Of a stretch of DNA of 56,326 bases, positions 1 through 9,574 are shown piece after piece. Within the stretch, counting starts at the first letter, position 1; every line of letters starts with the position of its first letter. Origin of the DNA: Streptomyces phaeochromogenes (lineage in GTDB: Bacteria > Actinomycetota > Actinomycetes > Streptomycetales > Streptomycetaceae); NCBI RefSeq assembly GCF_001418655.1, contig NZ_LIQZ01000126.1, positions 1 through 56,326 on the forward strand, read 5' to 3'. Below the pieces are notes generated by a model that saw nothing but the letters and a program-made list of their open reading frames with translations, was not told the DNA's origin and did no database searches. The translations under genes were made by a program, and so were the position numbers.

Positions 1-388
1 CCGCCAGGTCCGAGCCGATGACGTGGTACGGCAGGTCATGGCGTTCGGCCAGTGGCGAGAGCCTTCCGTACCGCTCCAGGAAGTGGAACGTCGGGAGCGG
101 CTCGAAGATCGAGGACCACACCGTGTTGTAGTTGACCGAGGACGCCATCACGGCCACCAGGGCCTCGCCCGGGCCGAGTTCCGGCACCGGAACGTCCTGG
201 ATGTGCAGCGACTTGCGCGGGTCCTTGTCACGGGTGTCGAGCCCCGCGAACATGTCCGTCTCCTCCTTCTGGAGGGTCACGGCCCGGTAGGACTTGGGCA
301 GCGCGAGGGCCGCGAAGTCGGCCGAGACAGCTTTCGCCGAGCCGCCCGACGAGGTGAGCGAGTGGATCGCCTCAAGAATGTGCCGCAT
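1..388 (-). CDS. ccr: Crotonyl-CoA carboxylase/reductase, N-terminal part (cut by window edge)
   Basis: Only the first 129 codons are in the window; the rest runs off the left edge. The family converts crotonyl-CoA, CO2 and NADPH to ethylmalonyl-CoA, the extender that gives macrolides an ethyl branch. The visible part contains the characteristic N-terminal stretch with DMFAGLDTRDKDPRKSLH, followed by VPVPELGPGEALVAV and SSVNYNTVWSSIFEPL, which I recognise as CCR. The ATG at 388 has a GGGGGAA ribosome-binding site and lies 13 bp after the stop of the N-methyltransferase, so it is the distal gene of the same operon. The tylosin cluster has the same order (tylM3-tylM2-tylM1-ccr). Oddity: no acyltransferase in the window looks ethylmalonyl-specific. 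Identification is firm; its use in this pathway is inferred. Confidence 0.93.
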   Translation of the reverse strand, partial: MRHILEAIHSLTSSGGSAKAVSADFAALALPKSYRAVTLQKEETDMFAGLDTRDKDPRKSLHIQDVPVPELGPGEALVAVMASSVNYNTVWSSIFEPLPTFHFLERYGRLSPLAERHDLPYHVIGSDLA

Positions 389-401
389 ACCGTCTTCCCC
401 C

Positions 402-1124
402 TCAGACCCGGACGCCGATGAAGAGCCCGCGCTCGGTGGCGGCGTGCGCGAGGTACTCGACGGACAGTTCCGCTCGCGCGAAGGCCGCTTCGTACTGCGC
501 CCGTTCGAAGAGCGTGATCCGGTGGCTCTCCTGCAGATGCGCCACGCCCTCTCCCGGCACGCCCACGAGGTAGTTCACGTCGATCCGGGTCGCTCCGTCC
601 TCGATGACGGAGTGGGAGAAGCGGGCGATCGAGCGGCCCTCCGCCTCGACGAGACTTGTGCCGACGTAGCCCGGCGTGAAGTTCTCCGGGAACCACCAGG
701 GATCGACGATCACGACCCCGCCGGGTGGGAGGTGCGCGGCGAACCGGCCGATCGCCGCGTCCAGTTCCTCCTGGTCCCGCATGTGGCCGATGGAGCTGAA
801 CATGCAGATCACGGCGTCGAAGCGGCGATCGAGGGCGAAGTCCCGCATGTCTCCCCGGTGGATACGGACGTCCGGGTTGCGCTGCTCGGCGATGGCCAGC
901 ATGTCGGGTGACATGTCGACACCCTCGACCTCGTCGAAGATCTCGCCGAGGTACCGCAGGTGCATGCCTGTGCCGCAGGCCACGTCCAGGAGCGAACGAG
1001 CCTCCGGCAGCCGGGAGTTGACGAGCGCGGCCAGCTCCTTGGCCTCCGCCTGGTAGTCCTTGCCCTTGCCCTGGTGTGCCAGGTCGTACAGCCGGGCGAT
1101 GTCGCCGGTGTATTCGAGGTTCAT
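402..1124 (-). CDS. tylM1: TDP-aminosugar 3-N,N-dimethyltransferase (TylM1/DesVI type)
   Basis: SAM-dependent methyltransferase of 240 aa that should dimethylate the C3 amino group of the TDP-aminosugar made by the aminotransferase at 49870-50991. It has the SAM-binding motif LLDVACGTGMHL (about residues 45-56) and the family features MNLEYTGDIARLYDLAHQGKGKDY at the N-terminus (split here as MNLEYTGDIARLYD and LAHQGKGKDY) and MFSSIGHM. The length matches TylM1, DesVI and AngM1 type enzymes (about 237-250 aa). The ATG at 1124 is preceded by AAGGAG. It sits directly downstream of the glycosyltransferase (21 bp gap), as in tylosin-type clusters. The methyl acceptor could be a 2-deoxy sugar here because of the 2,3-dehydratase elsewhere in the cluster. 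The symbol denotes the family orthologue. Confidence 0.93.
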   Translation of the reverse strand: MNLEYTGDIARLYDLAHQGKGKDYQAEAKELAALVNSRLPEARSLLDVACGTGMHLRYLGEIFDEVEGVDMSPDMLAIAEQRNPDVRIHRGDMRDFALDRRFDAVICMFSSIGHMRDQEELDAAIGRFAAHLPPGGVVIVDPWWFPENFTPGYVGTSLVEAEGRSIARFSHSVIEDGATRIDVNYLVGVPGEGVAHLQESHRITLFERAQYEAAFARAELSVEYLAHAATERGLFIGVRV

Positions 1125-1145
1125 GTGTTGGCTCCTTGAACGGGG

Positions 1146-2420
1146 TCAAACGCGGCGGTGCGCGGCGGTGAGACGTTCGAGTCGGGGTACGAGCGCGGCC
1201 GGGGTGGGCGCGGCGAGCATCTCCTCGCTGAGGCACCGCGCACGCTCGGCCATCTCGTGGCTCTCCAGGGCGTGCACGACGGCGTCCCGGAGCGTGTGCA
1301 CGTCGAGCTTCTCGGGGGCCAGGGCGATACCGGCGCCCGCCTCGGCGAGCTGCAGCGCCTTCAGCGGCGCGTCCCACAGCGAAGCGACGACGATCTGCGG
1401 GACGCCGTGCAGGGTGGCCGTGAAGCAGGTGCCCGCGCCTCCGTGGTGCACGATCGCGGCACAGCTGGGCAGCAGGGCGTCCAGCGGGACGAAGTCGACG
1501 ACCCGCACGTTGGCGGGGAGATCCCCGGCGTCCGGGAGCTGTCCGGCGTCCAGGGTTGCGATGATCTCGGCGTCCACGTCCGCCAGTCCCGCGAGCAGTT
1601 CGTGGAAGTGCACGTCGTCTCCGCCGTACGTCTCCCTCGTGGACACCCCGAGCGTGATGCAGACCCTGGGCCGGTCCGGCCGCTCGGACAGCCAGTCCGG
1701 AATGACCGACGCGCCGTTGTACGGCACGAACCGCATCGGCACGACCTCGCCCCGAACGGGCAGCCGAAGGCTCTGCGCGCTCGGGTCGATCGTCCACTGG
1801 CCGGCGAACAGTTCCTCGACGGTGTCCTCGTCGGCCGCCAGGCCGTGCCGCTCCAACGTCCACGTCAGCCATTCGCCGACCGGGTCCTCGCGTTGCCCGG
1901 CGGGGCGCTCGTCGAGCAGCCGCCTGAACTGCTGCCGCGCGTTGAGTACGACGTCGGGTCCCCACAACAACCGGGCGTGGGCGGCGCCGCAGGCGTGCGC
2001 GGCGATGGGGCCCGCATAGGTGAACGGCTCCCACAGCACAAGGTCCGGCTGCCAGGAGCGGGCCAGGGCGACCATGTCGTCGATGGTGCTGTCACCGTTG
2101 AGCGGCGCGAAGCACATGGCGGACATGATCGTCTGCTGCCCCAGGGCATGTTCCCAGGACTGCGGCGCGTCCCGGGTGTCGGCGAAGTCCATGCCCTGCT
2201 GGTAGAGGACGAGGTCCCCGCCGATCTCGGTGATCAGCTCGATGATGGCCCCGTCGTCACCCACGGGTACGGCGGTCAGCCCGGAAGCGGTGATGGTGTC
2301 GGTCAGCGACGGCTGGCTGGCGACCCGGACGTCGTGCCCGGCGCAACGCAGCGCCCAGCCCAGGGCGACCAGGTTGTAGTAGTGCGTGTTGTGCGCGAAC
2401 GAGGTCAGCAGGATACGCAT
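1146..2420 (-). CDS. tylM2: Macrolide C5 amino-sugar glycosyltransferase (TylM2/DesVII/EryCIII type)
   Basis: GT-B fold glycosyltransferase of 424 aa (family GT1). It should transfer the TDP-dimethylamino sugar to the C5 hydroxyl of the macrolactone. Seen: N-terminus RILLTSFAHNTHYYNLVALG, typical of EryCIII/DesVII enzymes, and the C-terminal nucleotide-sugar signature HHGGAGTCFTATLHGVPQI with the later D-A-P-L-K-A-L-Q helix. Enzymes of this group are normally inactive without a P450-like partner, and that partner is the next gene upstream (2444-3691, 23 bp away). The ATG at 2420 has a GGAGGGGAG ribosome-binding site. Sugar identity cannot be read from the protein; D-angolosamine or mycaminose are the main options. 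Confidence 0.92.
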   Translation of the reverse strand: MRILLTSFAHNTHYYNLVALGWALRCAGHDVRVASQPSLTDTITASGLTAVPVGDDGAIIELITEIGGDLVLYQQGMDFADTRDAPQSWEHALGQQTIMSAMCFAPLNGDSTIDDMVALARSWQPDLVLWEPFTYAGPIAAHACGAAHARLLWGPDVVLNARQQFRRLLDERPAGQREDPVGEWLTWTLERHGLAADEDTVEELFAGQWTIDPSAQSLRLPVRGEVVPMRFVPYNGASVIPDWLSERPDRPRVCITLGVSTRETYGGDDVHFHELLAGLADVDAEIIATLDAGQLPDAGDLPANVRVVDFVPLDALLPSCAAIVHHGGAGTCFTATLHGVPQIVVASLWDAPLKALQLAEAGAGIALAPEKLDVHTLRDAVVHALESHEMAERARCLSEEMLAAPTPAALVPRLERLTAAHRRV

Positions 2421-2443
2421 GCGGGCACTCCCCTCCTCGGGTG

Positions 2444-3691
2444 CTATACGGCAGCGGTCGGCAGGGCACGGGCCCCTCGGGTGGCGGCGACGGGGAGACG
2501 GGCGTAGCCGTGCAGTACCGGCGAGCGACGGCGTCGGACGGCCGGGCCCGCGGTGTACAGGCCGGGGAACCGTTCGCCGAGCGCCCCGAGGGCGGCCTCG
2601 GCGACCGCTGTGACGAGGGGACCGCAGAAGCGGAAGTACAGATCGCCGGGAAGCCCGAACGGCGCGGACTCGGGCCGTGAAAGGTCGAACGGGGTGGCGT
2701 CGGCGGCATCGCGGTTCACGGCGGCGACGAGAATCACGAGCCGGCCGCCTGCCGGGACGGGCTCGCCCGCGACCTCGGTGTCCTTACGGGCGACCCGCCA
2801 CTCCAGGCGCACGGGCGGGGCGGCACGCAGTGTCTCTGTCACCGCGGCTGCCGCCAGACCTGGATCCTGGGCGAGGGCGGCCCATTGCCCGGGCCGCTCC
2901 AGCAGCGCCTGTACGGCGTTGCCGACGAGGGTGGCGGTGGGCTCGGCGGTGCCCACGGCCAGGGCACGCGCGGCAGTGACCGCCTCGGGATCCCGCCCGG
3001 TCGGCAACTTGCTCAGTACAGCGGTCAGTTCGGCCTCCGCCCGTGCCCCGGCGACGGCGTCGGGGAGGAGCTGTGGGCACAGCACGCTGTCGAAGGTGCC
3101 GCGGCACCCGGTCAGCGCGTCGTCGAAGACGTTCGCCAGCGGCTGCGGCACACCGAGCTGTTCGCGGATCACCCGCGCCACCAGCCTGCGGGCGTACGTG
3201 TCGACGAGGTCGACCGCGCCGTCGGCGTAGAGGGAGTCCGCCAGGCCGTCGAGGAGGGTGCGGGCGTGTGCCCCGGCCGACTCGCGCAGCGCCGTCCGGT
3301 GCTGCCCCGACAGCAGCGGTCCGTCCTGGACAGTGAGGGCGCCGAGCCTTTCCCATGTCGCACGGTCCGCGTCGAGTGCGGTGCCGGAGAGGGGCAGTTG
3401 CCGCTCTCCGGGGCGTCGGCCGTCGGTGGTCAGCCCGTCGAACGCCGGTGCGGCGATCACCTCGTCGGCGACGGCCCGGCTCGCGGTCACCCAGGTGTCC
3501 AGGAGTTCGCTGTGGAAAAGCGGGCCCCGGGCCCGTACACGCTCCTCGTAGGGGGCGGGATCGGCGGTCTCGGCCCGCAGGACGAGTGCGTAGGGGTCGT
3601 CCTGGGCGCCCGCGAACCACTGGGCGGCGCGCGTCAGTTGCAGTCGACGGCCGACGACGGCCGGGTCGATCACGGTCGGTGCGAGGCTCAC
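2444..3691 (-). CDS. tylM3: P450-like activator of the amino-sugar glycosyltransferase (TylM3/DesVIII/EryCII type)
   Basis: A 415-aa protein with the cytochrome P450 fold that is known in this family to bind and activate the adjacent glycosyltransferase rather than oxidise anything. It contains recognisable P450-like helices ([20 protein letters not shown] in the I-helix region; [19 protein letters not shown] for the K-helix and following strand). The heme-ligand loop is not the usual FxxGxHxCxG; the corresponding stretch reads [16 protein letters not shown]. The GTG start at 3691 overlaps the stop of the TE-containing PKS gene (GTGA, 4 bp), so it is probably translationally coupled, with GAGGGG just upstream. 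An open frame continues 5' of this start but overlaps the PKS and has no homology, so I reject it. Confidence 0.9.
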   Translation of the reverse strand: MSLAPTVIDPAVVGRRLQLTRAAQWFAGAQDDPYALVLRAETADPAPYEERVRARGPLFHSELLDTWVTASRAVADEVIAAPAFDGLTTDGRRPGERQLPLSGTALDADRATWERLGALTVQDGPLLSGQHRTALRESAGAHARTLLDGLADSLYADGAVDLVDTYARRLVARVIREQLGVPQPLANVFDDALTGCRGTFDSVLCPQLLPDAVAGARAEAELTAVLSKLPTGRDPEAVTAARALAVGTAEPTATLVGNAVQALLERPGQWAALAQDPGLAAAAVTETLRAAPPVRLEWRVARKDTEVAGEPVPAGGRLVILVAAVNRDAADATPFDLSRPESAPFGLPGDLYFRFCGPLVTAVAEAALGALGERFPGLYTAGPAVRRRRSPVLHGYARLPVAATRGARALPTAAV

Positions 3692-6600
3692 TTGTTCCCC
3701 TCGTTCTCGGCGGTGTCGGCCGCAGGACCGTGCGCGCCCATGAGGCTCAGGCCGTCGAGCCAGCCGAGCACTGCTCGTGCGGTGTGCGGTGCGTGCTCGC
3801 TCATCAACGTGAAGTGGGTGCCGGGCAGTTCGGCGGCCGTATGGGCGTGCTCCCAGCGCGACTGCCAGGCGCCCGGCTCTCCTGTCCACTCGCCCAGGGG
3901 CTCGGCGGCCCTGATGTGCAGTACGGGTGCACAGGTGGCTCGCGGCGACCAGTCCAGGAGCATGCGGTGATAGGCGCCCATGGCGGTCAGACGGGTGTCG
4001 TCGGGCGGGACGGCCGCGCGACGCGCCACCCAGTCCAGCATTTCGTGGCGCCACACGCCCATCGCGCCGGGGTCCCGGGGTGTGTAGACATCCAGGAGGA
4101 CGAGGGCTGCCGGGCCGTCGCCACGGGCTTCGAGATGACGGGTCAGGGCATGGGCAAGGTTGGCGCCCGCGGAGTGTCCCAGGAGGACGAAGGGCCGGCC
4201 GGCGGTGTGGTGGGCGAGCGCGGCGGCCTGTGCTTCGAGGAGCACGTCGAGCGATACCGGCAGCTTCTCGCCCGGCTCGAAGCCGGGTTGGGGCAGTGCG
4301 GCGAAGTCGCACCGGCCCTCGAACGCCCGGGCGAGGGCCAGGAACTCGTGCGGGCCCGACGCGACGGACGTGCCGGCGCAACCGACGAGCAGCGGGCGGC
4401 CCGGGCCGGTGGTGGCCCCGGCACCACTCATGACGACCGGAGTCAGTGGCTGCTCGTCGGCGGTCCCGAAGGAGGGGCGGAAGGACGCCGCCGCGGCGAG
4501 CACGTCGACGGCCTCGCCGACCCGGCGGGTGCGGACGGCTTCCTCGTACAGGCCGGTGAAGCCCGTCCGCGCCACCGGCCGTGCGGCGGGGATACGAGAG
4601 CCGGGGCCAGTGCCGGTACCGGCCGGGGCCCGGTCCATGACGCCGGCCGGAGTGTCACCCGGCCCGTCGCCGGCGAACAGGCCGGCCAGATGGTCGGCGA
4701 GCGCACGGGAGGTGCCGTGGTCGAGGACCACGGTCGCGGGGAGTTCGACGTCCAGCGCCGCGCCGAGACGCCGGCGCAGCTGGACCATGGAAAGGGAGTC
4801 GAACCCGAGCAGCAGGAACCGCTCGTCGGCCGCGACCTCCTCGGGACCGGAGAACCCGAGGAGGTCGGCCGCCTCGTCCCGGATCAGCGCGAGCAGGGCG
4901 GCCGGCCGGTCGCCCGGACTCAGCCCCTCGATACGCGCCCGGGTGACAGCGGTCGCGTTCCGGCCGGGAGTGGCCGCATGGTGGCCCGGGGCCGCAGTCA
5001 CCGCCGACTCCAGGAGCCCATCCGGGGGTTGGGGGGCGGGGCGCGCCTCCGGCAGTCCGGAGATCAGCGGGCTGGGCCGGAAGGCGGTGAACCCGTCGGC
5101 GAAGCGGGGCCAGTCCATGTCCGTGACGGTCAGGCAGGGCTCTTCGTCGTCGATGGCGCGGACGAGGTGTTCGAGCGCTGTCCGGGCCGCCATGGGCCGT
5201 ACTCCGCGGCGGCGCAGGTACTCGGCGCCTTCGCCACCTCCCATGCCCTCGCCCTCCCACACTCCCCAGGCGACTGACGTGGCGGGCAGGCCGTCGGCGC
5301 GGCGGCGCTGGGCGAGAGCGTCCAGTTCGGCGTTGGCCGCGGCGTACGCGCCCTGTCCGGCACTCCCCCACACTCCGGCGCCGGACGCGTACAGCACGAA
5401 CGCGTCCAGGTCGTGGGAGCGTGTCAGCTCGTCGAGGTTCCGGGCGCCGGCGACCTTGCCGGAATACACCTCGGCGAAGAGGCCGGCACGGGTGTCGGTG
5501 AGGGCGCTCACCTGCGGGACACCCGCGGCGTGGAAGACCGCGGTGAGCGGGGTGTCCGCCGGTACGGCGGCCAGCACGCCTGCCAGCCCGTCCCGGTCCG
5601 CGACGTCGCACGCGACCATGGTGACCTTGACCCCCAGTTCGAGGAGTTCGGCTTCGAGCGCGGCGCCCGCCGGCCCACGCCCGCCACGGCGGCCCACGAG
5701 CACCAGGTGCTCGGCGCCGTTACGGGCCAGCCAACGGGCGAGATGCGCGCCGAGGGCACCGGTGCCGCCGGTGACCAGGACCGTGCCGCGAGGCCGATAC
5801 CGGCGAGCGCCCGGGGCTGTAGCGGCACGGACCAGTCGGCGGCCGTGGGCGCCGGAGTCGCGTACCGCGATCTGGTCCTCGGGGCCGTCGAGCAGCCGTG
5901 CCGCCGAGGCCCAGTGGACGTCCTGTGCGGAACCGGGCAGGTCGATCAAACCGCCCCAGCGCGCGGGCATCTCCAGTGCGGCCGTGCGGCCGAGCCCCCA
6001 AAGCTGGGCGCCGGCCGGGGTGGGCCGCTCCCCGCGCTCCACGCCCACCGCGTCCTGAGTCAGGCACCACAGGCGAGCGGGCACCGCCTCATCCTCCATC
6101 GCCTGGGCCAGGAACACGGTTGCCAGCACTCCGGCGGCCACCGGCCCGTGCTGGGGATGTTCCCGATCATCGGCGCCGAGCAGCGAAAGCACCCCAGACA
6201 CGGGAGCGTCTGTGTCACTCTCCATGTCACCTCCGGCCGGGTGCAGGGACCCGGCGAGGGCGGCGGCGAGCGAGGAACGGTCGGCGGACGGCACGTCGAC
6301 GGGCAGCCTGGTGACGACGGCGCCCATGCCCTTCAGGGCCCGCTCGGCAGCCTGGGTGAGCGCAGTGCCCCGGCTCTCGTCGGGGTGGACGAGAAGCCAG
6401 TGGCGAGGGGCGGCCGACGGAGCCGTCGCCGCGCCGGCCGGGTGACGGCCCGTCCGGGCGGCGGGCAGCGGCTGCCAAGCGGTGCGGTAGCGCCAGTCGG
6501 GGAGCGCACGCCCGGCGGGGGTGGCGGGTTCGATCCAGTAGCGGCGGTGCTGGAATGCGTACACCGGCAAGGGGACACGCCGGGCGCCGGAACCCGCGAA

Positions 6601-9462
6601 GAGCGAGGCCCAGTCCACGGTGGCGCCCCTGGTGAAGGCCGTGGCGACCGCCCGGAGCAGGGTCGTGGCCCCGGAGTTCGGCGCTGCTGCCAGGCCGCGA
6701 GCGCCTGCCGGGGGCCGGCGCAGCAGGGGCACCAACGTCACATCGGGCTCACCCGCGAGGCACTCCTCGGCCATCGCGCTCAGCGCTCCGTCCGGGCCGA
6801 TCTCCACGAACGTGGTGACCCCTTGGGCGCGTGCCGTAAGCACACCGTCGTGGAAGCGGACGGTCCGCCGGGCATGGTCCACCCAGTAGTCGGGGCGGCG
6901 CAGTTCGTCGGCCGTGGCGGCCCGCGCGTCGGTGCCGCCGGTCGCGTGGGAGATGACCGGGATACGCGGAGCGTGGTAGCGCAGCCCTTGTGCGACCCGA
7001 CGGAAGTCGTCCAGCATCGCGTCCATGAGGGGTGAGTGGAAGGCGTGGCTGACCCGAAGCCGTTTCGTCGCACGCCCCAGAGCGGCGAACCGTGTCGCGA
7101 GCGCCGTCACCGCCTCGTCCGCGCCGGATATCACCACGGATTCCGGTCCGTTGACGGCCGCGACACCCACCGGGCCGGTGCTGTCGGCCAGCAGGTCAAG
7201 GACCTCCGCCTCCGACGCACGGAGGGACACCATGGTTCCGCCGTCCGGCAGTTGGTCCATGAGTCGACCGCGCGCGGCGACCAGGGTGCAAGCGTCGTCG
7301 AGGTCGAGGATCCCGGCGGCGTGGGCGGCGGTGATCTCGCCGACGGAGTGCCCGAGAAGCCGGTCGGGGCGCAGGCCCCAGTTCTCCAGCAGTCGGAACA
7401 GTGCCACCTCGACGGCGAAGATCGCAGCCTGCGTGTACCGCGTACGGTGCAGCAGCTCCGCGTCCGGGGTACCGGGCCCGGCCTCCAGCACAGCCGACAA
7501 CGGCCGGTCCAGCTGCGGGTCGAGCCGTTCGGTGACGGCGTCCAGCGCGTCGGCGAACACCGGGAAGGCGGCGCGCAGATCGCCGGACATCCCGGTGCGC
7601 TGGCTGCCCTGCCCGGCGAACATGAAGGCGAGCTTGCGGTCGCGTTGGCGTACACCGCTGACCACTGCCGGAGAACGGCGGCCGTCCGCGAACCCGCGCA
7701 GGGTGTCCATCAGTTCGGTGCGGGAGGAACCGAGGAACACGGCACGGTGTTCGAAGGCGCTGCGGGTCGTCGCCAGTGAGTAGCCGATGTCGAGCGGAGC
7801 GGAGTCCGGTGCCCCGCCCAGGTGACGGTGCAGACGGTCGGCCTGATCGCGCAGAGCGGCCTCACCGCGCCCCGAAACGACCCATGGCACGGGGACGGAA
7901 CCGTCCCGGGGCACGGGGACGGAACGGAGACCTGCGGCCGGGGCGGGTACACGCCCCACCGCGTCGCCGACGGGGGCTGTCGCGGGCTCCCCGTCGGCCG
8001 ACAGCCCTGTCGCGGGCTCCCCGCTGGCCGGCGAGGCTGTCGGCGGCTTCGGCTCGGCGGGCGGCGCCTCCTCCAGGATGAGGTGTGCGTTGGTCCCGCC
8101 GACGCCGAAGGCCGAGACGCCGGCTCGCCTGCGGCTGCTCGCGTGTTCCCACGGGACGGGCTCGGTCAGCAGCCGTACGGCACCGGCCGACCAGTCCACG
8201 TGCGGGGTGGGTGTCTCGACGTGCAGCGTGCGCGGCAGCAGCCCCTGGCGCATGGCCTGCACCATCTTGATGACACCGCCGACGCCTGCGGCAGCTTGGG
8301 CGTGCCCGATATTGGATTTCAGCGACCCCAGCCACAACGGGCGGCCGGAGGGCCGTTCCTGGCCGTACGTGCTGATGAGGGCACTCGCCTCGATGGGGTC
8401 ACCGAGTCGCGTGCCGGTGCCGTGCGCCTCCACCGCGTCGACCTGGTCCGGTGTCAGGCGGGCGTCGGCGAGCGCCTGCCGGATGACCCGTTGCTGGGAG
8501 GGGCCGTTGGGGGCGGTCAGGCCGTTGCTGGCGCCGTCCTGGTTGACGGCCGACCCTCGTACGAGGCCGAGCACCGGGCGGCCCTCGCGCTGTGCGTCGC
8601 TCAGCCGCTGGAGCACCAGCACACCGACTCCCTCCGCCCAGCCGGTGCCGTCCGCGTCCGCCGAGAACGCCTTGCACCGACCGTCGGCCGCCAGTCCCTT
8701 CTGCCGTGAGAACTCGACGAACGCCGCCGGGTCCGGCATGACCGCCACACCCGCGCCCAATGCCAGCCCGCACTCTCCGCGCCGCAGGGCCGTGACCGCC
8801 ACGTGCACGGCGACCAGCGACGACGAGCAGGCCGTCTCGATGGTCATCGAGGGGCCTTCCAGCCCGAGGGCGTACGACACCCGTCCCGACAGCACCGCGT
8901 CCGCGCTGCCTGCCAGGAGGTGGCCCTCCGAACCCTCCGGCACCCGGCCGGGTTCGGAGACGTAGTCGGCGTGCGCCGCGCCGACGTACACCCCGGTCCG
9001 GCTGCCACGCAGCGTGTGGGGGTCCAGTTCGGCCCGTTCGAGGGCCTCCCAGCACACTTCGAGGAGCTGGCGCTGCTGCGGGTCCATCACCACGGCCTCC
9101 CTCGGCGATATGCCGAAGAAGGGCGCGTCGAACTCCGCGGCAGCGGTCAGGAACCCGCCCTCGCGGCAGTACGTGGTCCCCTGGGCGTCCGGATCGGGGT
9201 CGTACACACCGTCGGTGTCCCAGCCCCGGTCGGTGGGAAACGGCCCGACCGCGTCCGTACCCGTGGCGACCAGTTCCCACAGCGCCTCGGGCGAGTCGAC
9301 GCCTCCGGGGTAACGGCAGGCCATTCCCACGATGGCGATCGGCTCGTGCTGGGCCGCCTCGAGTTCACGGTTGCGCCGTCTGAGCTTCTCCGCCTCCTTG
9401 ACGGAGGTACGCAGGGCCTCCACCAACTTCTCGGGGGAGGTCTGGGACGGGGACATGGGCAT
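3688..9462 (-). CDS. Type I PKS, final extension module + thioesterase (KS-AT-KR-ACP-TE)
   Basis: 1924 aa. Order: N-terminal coiled-coil docking helix ([19 protein letters not shown], residues about 9-27), KS (about 40-465; active TACSSS near 211), AT (GHSVG near 707, HAFH near 807, hence malonyl-CoA), KR (about 1224-1400; no LDD motif, W eight residues before the catalytic Tyr, hence A-type, with Ser and Tyr intact), ACP (GFDSL near 1554) and TE (GHSAG near 1762). It adds the last C2 unit, reduces the beta-keto to an alcohol (C3-OH) and releases the macrolactone. Domain content and specificity equal the TylGV-type module 7. The docking helix is of the TylGV/PikAIV type. ATG 9462 has GAGAGGAG upstream; ATG 9456 is also possible. 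Confidence 0.95.
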   Translation of the reverse strand: MPMSPSQTSPEKLVEALRTSVKEAEKLRRRNRELEAAQHEPIAIVGMACRYPGGVDSPEALWELVATGTDAVGPFPTDRGWDTDGVYDPDPDAQGTTYCREGGFLTAAAEFDAPFFGISPREAVVMDPQQRQLLEVCWEALERAELDPHTLRGSRTGVYVGAAHADYVSEPGRVPEGSEGHLLAGSADAVLSGRVSYALGLEGPSMTIETACSSSLVAVHVAVTALRRGECGLALGAGVAVMPDPAAFVEFSRQKGLAADGRCKAFSADADGTGWAEGVGVLVLQRLSDAQREGRPVLGLVRGSAVNQDGASNGLTAPNGPSQQRVIRQALADARLTPDQVDAVEAHGTGTRLGDPIEASALISTYGQERPSGRPLWLGSLKSNIGHAQAAAGVGGVIKMVQAMRQGLLPRTLHVETPTPHVDWSAGAVRLLTEPVPWEHASSRRRAGVSAFGVGGTNAHLILEEAPPAEPKPPTASPASGEPATGLSADGEPATAPVGDAVGRVPAPAAGLRSVPVPRDGSVPVPWVVSGRGEAALRDQADRLHRHLGGAPDSAPLDIGYSLATTRSAFEHRAVFLGSSRTELMDTLRGFADGRRSPAVVSGVRQRDRKLAFMFAGQGSQRTGMSGDLRAAFPVFADALDAVTERLDPQLDRPLSAVLEAGPGTPDAELLHRTRYTQAAIFAVEVALFRLLENWGLRPDRLLGHSVGEITAAHAAGILDLDDACTLVAARGRLMDQLPDGGTMVSLRASEAEVLDLLADSTGPVGVAAVNGPESVVISGADEAVTALATRFAALGRATKRLRVSHAFHSPLMDAMLDDFRRVAQGLRYHAPRIPVISHATGGTDARAATADELRRPDYWVDHARRTVRFHDGVLTARAQGVTTFVEIGPDGALSAMAEECLAGEPDVTLVPLLRRPPAGARGLAAAPNSGATTLLRAVATAFTRGATVDWASLFAGSGARRVPLPVYAFQHRRYWIEPATPAGRALPDWRYRTAWQPLPAARTGRHPAGAATAPSAAPRHWLLVHPDESRGTALTQAAERALKGMGAVVTRLPVDVPSADRSSLAAALAGSLHPAGGDMESDTDAPVSGVLSLLGADDREHPQHGPVAAGVLATVFLAQAMEDEAVPARLWCLTQDAVGVERGERPTPAGAQLWGLGRTAALEMPARWGGLIDLPGSAQDVHWASAARLLDGPEDQIAVRDSGAHGRRLVRAATAPGARRYRPRGTVLVTGGTGALGAHLARWLARNGAEHLVLVGRRGGRGPAGAALEAELLELGVKVTMVACDVADRDGLAGVLAAVPADTPLTAVFHAAGVPQVSALTDTRAGLFAEVYSGKVAGARNLDELTRSHDLDAFVLYASGAGVWGSAGQGAYAAANAELDALAQRRRADGLPATSVAWGVWEGEGMGGGEGAEYLRRRGVRPMAARTALEHLVRAIDDEEPCLTVTDMDWPRFADGFTAFRPSPLISGLPEARPAPQPPDGLLESAVTAAPGHHAATPGRNATAVTRARIEGLSPGDRPAALLALIRDEAADLLGFSGPEEVAADERFLLLGFDSLSMVQLRRRLGAALDVELPATVVLDHGTSRALADHLAGLFAGDGPGDTPAGVMDRAPAGTGTGPGSRIPAARPVARTGFTGLYEEAVRTRRVGEAVDVLAAAASFRPSFGTADEQPLTPVVMSGAGATTGPGRPLLVGCAGTSVASGPHEFLALARAFEGRCDFAALPQPGFEPGEKLPVSLDVLLEAQAAALAHHTAGRPFVLLGHSAGANLAHALTRHLEARGDGPAALVLLDVYTPRDPGAMGVWRHEMLDWVARRAAVPPDDTRLTAMGAYHRMLLDWSPRATCAPVLHIRAAEPLGEWTGEPGAWQSRWEHAHTAAELPGTHFTLMSEHAPHTARAVLGWLDGLSLMGAHGPAADTAENEGNK

Positions 9463-9574
9463 GAGCGGTTCTCCTCTCGGAGCGGCGGTGCGGTGGGGCG
9501 ACGTGGGGGGCCGGTGCGGAAGAGAGCGGAAGGCAGGGGCGGACGGCAGGGGCGGAATTCAGGGGGCGACGCGG

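Noticed and set aside
2444..3691. Helper protein as a catalytic P450
   Set aside because: The heme-binding loop does not follow FxxGxHxCxG, and the gene is adjacent to an EryCIII-type transferase, so the DesVIII-type role is preferred.
3692..4381. Extension of the P450-like helper gene further upstream
   Set aside because: It would overlap the TE domain of the PKS by about 690 bp, and the extra residues are an Arg/Pro/Gly-rich out-of-frame translation.
4150..4420. Possible cyclisation or unusual TE at the end of the last PKS
   Set aside because: GHSAG and the overall sequence are those of an ordinary macrolide TE.
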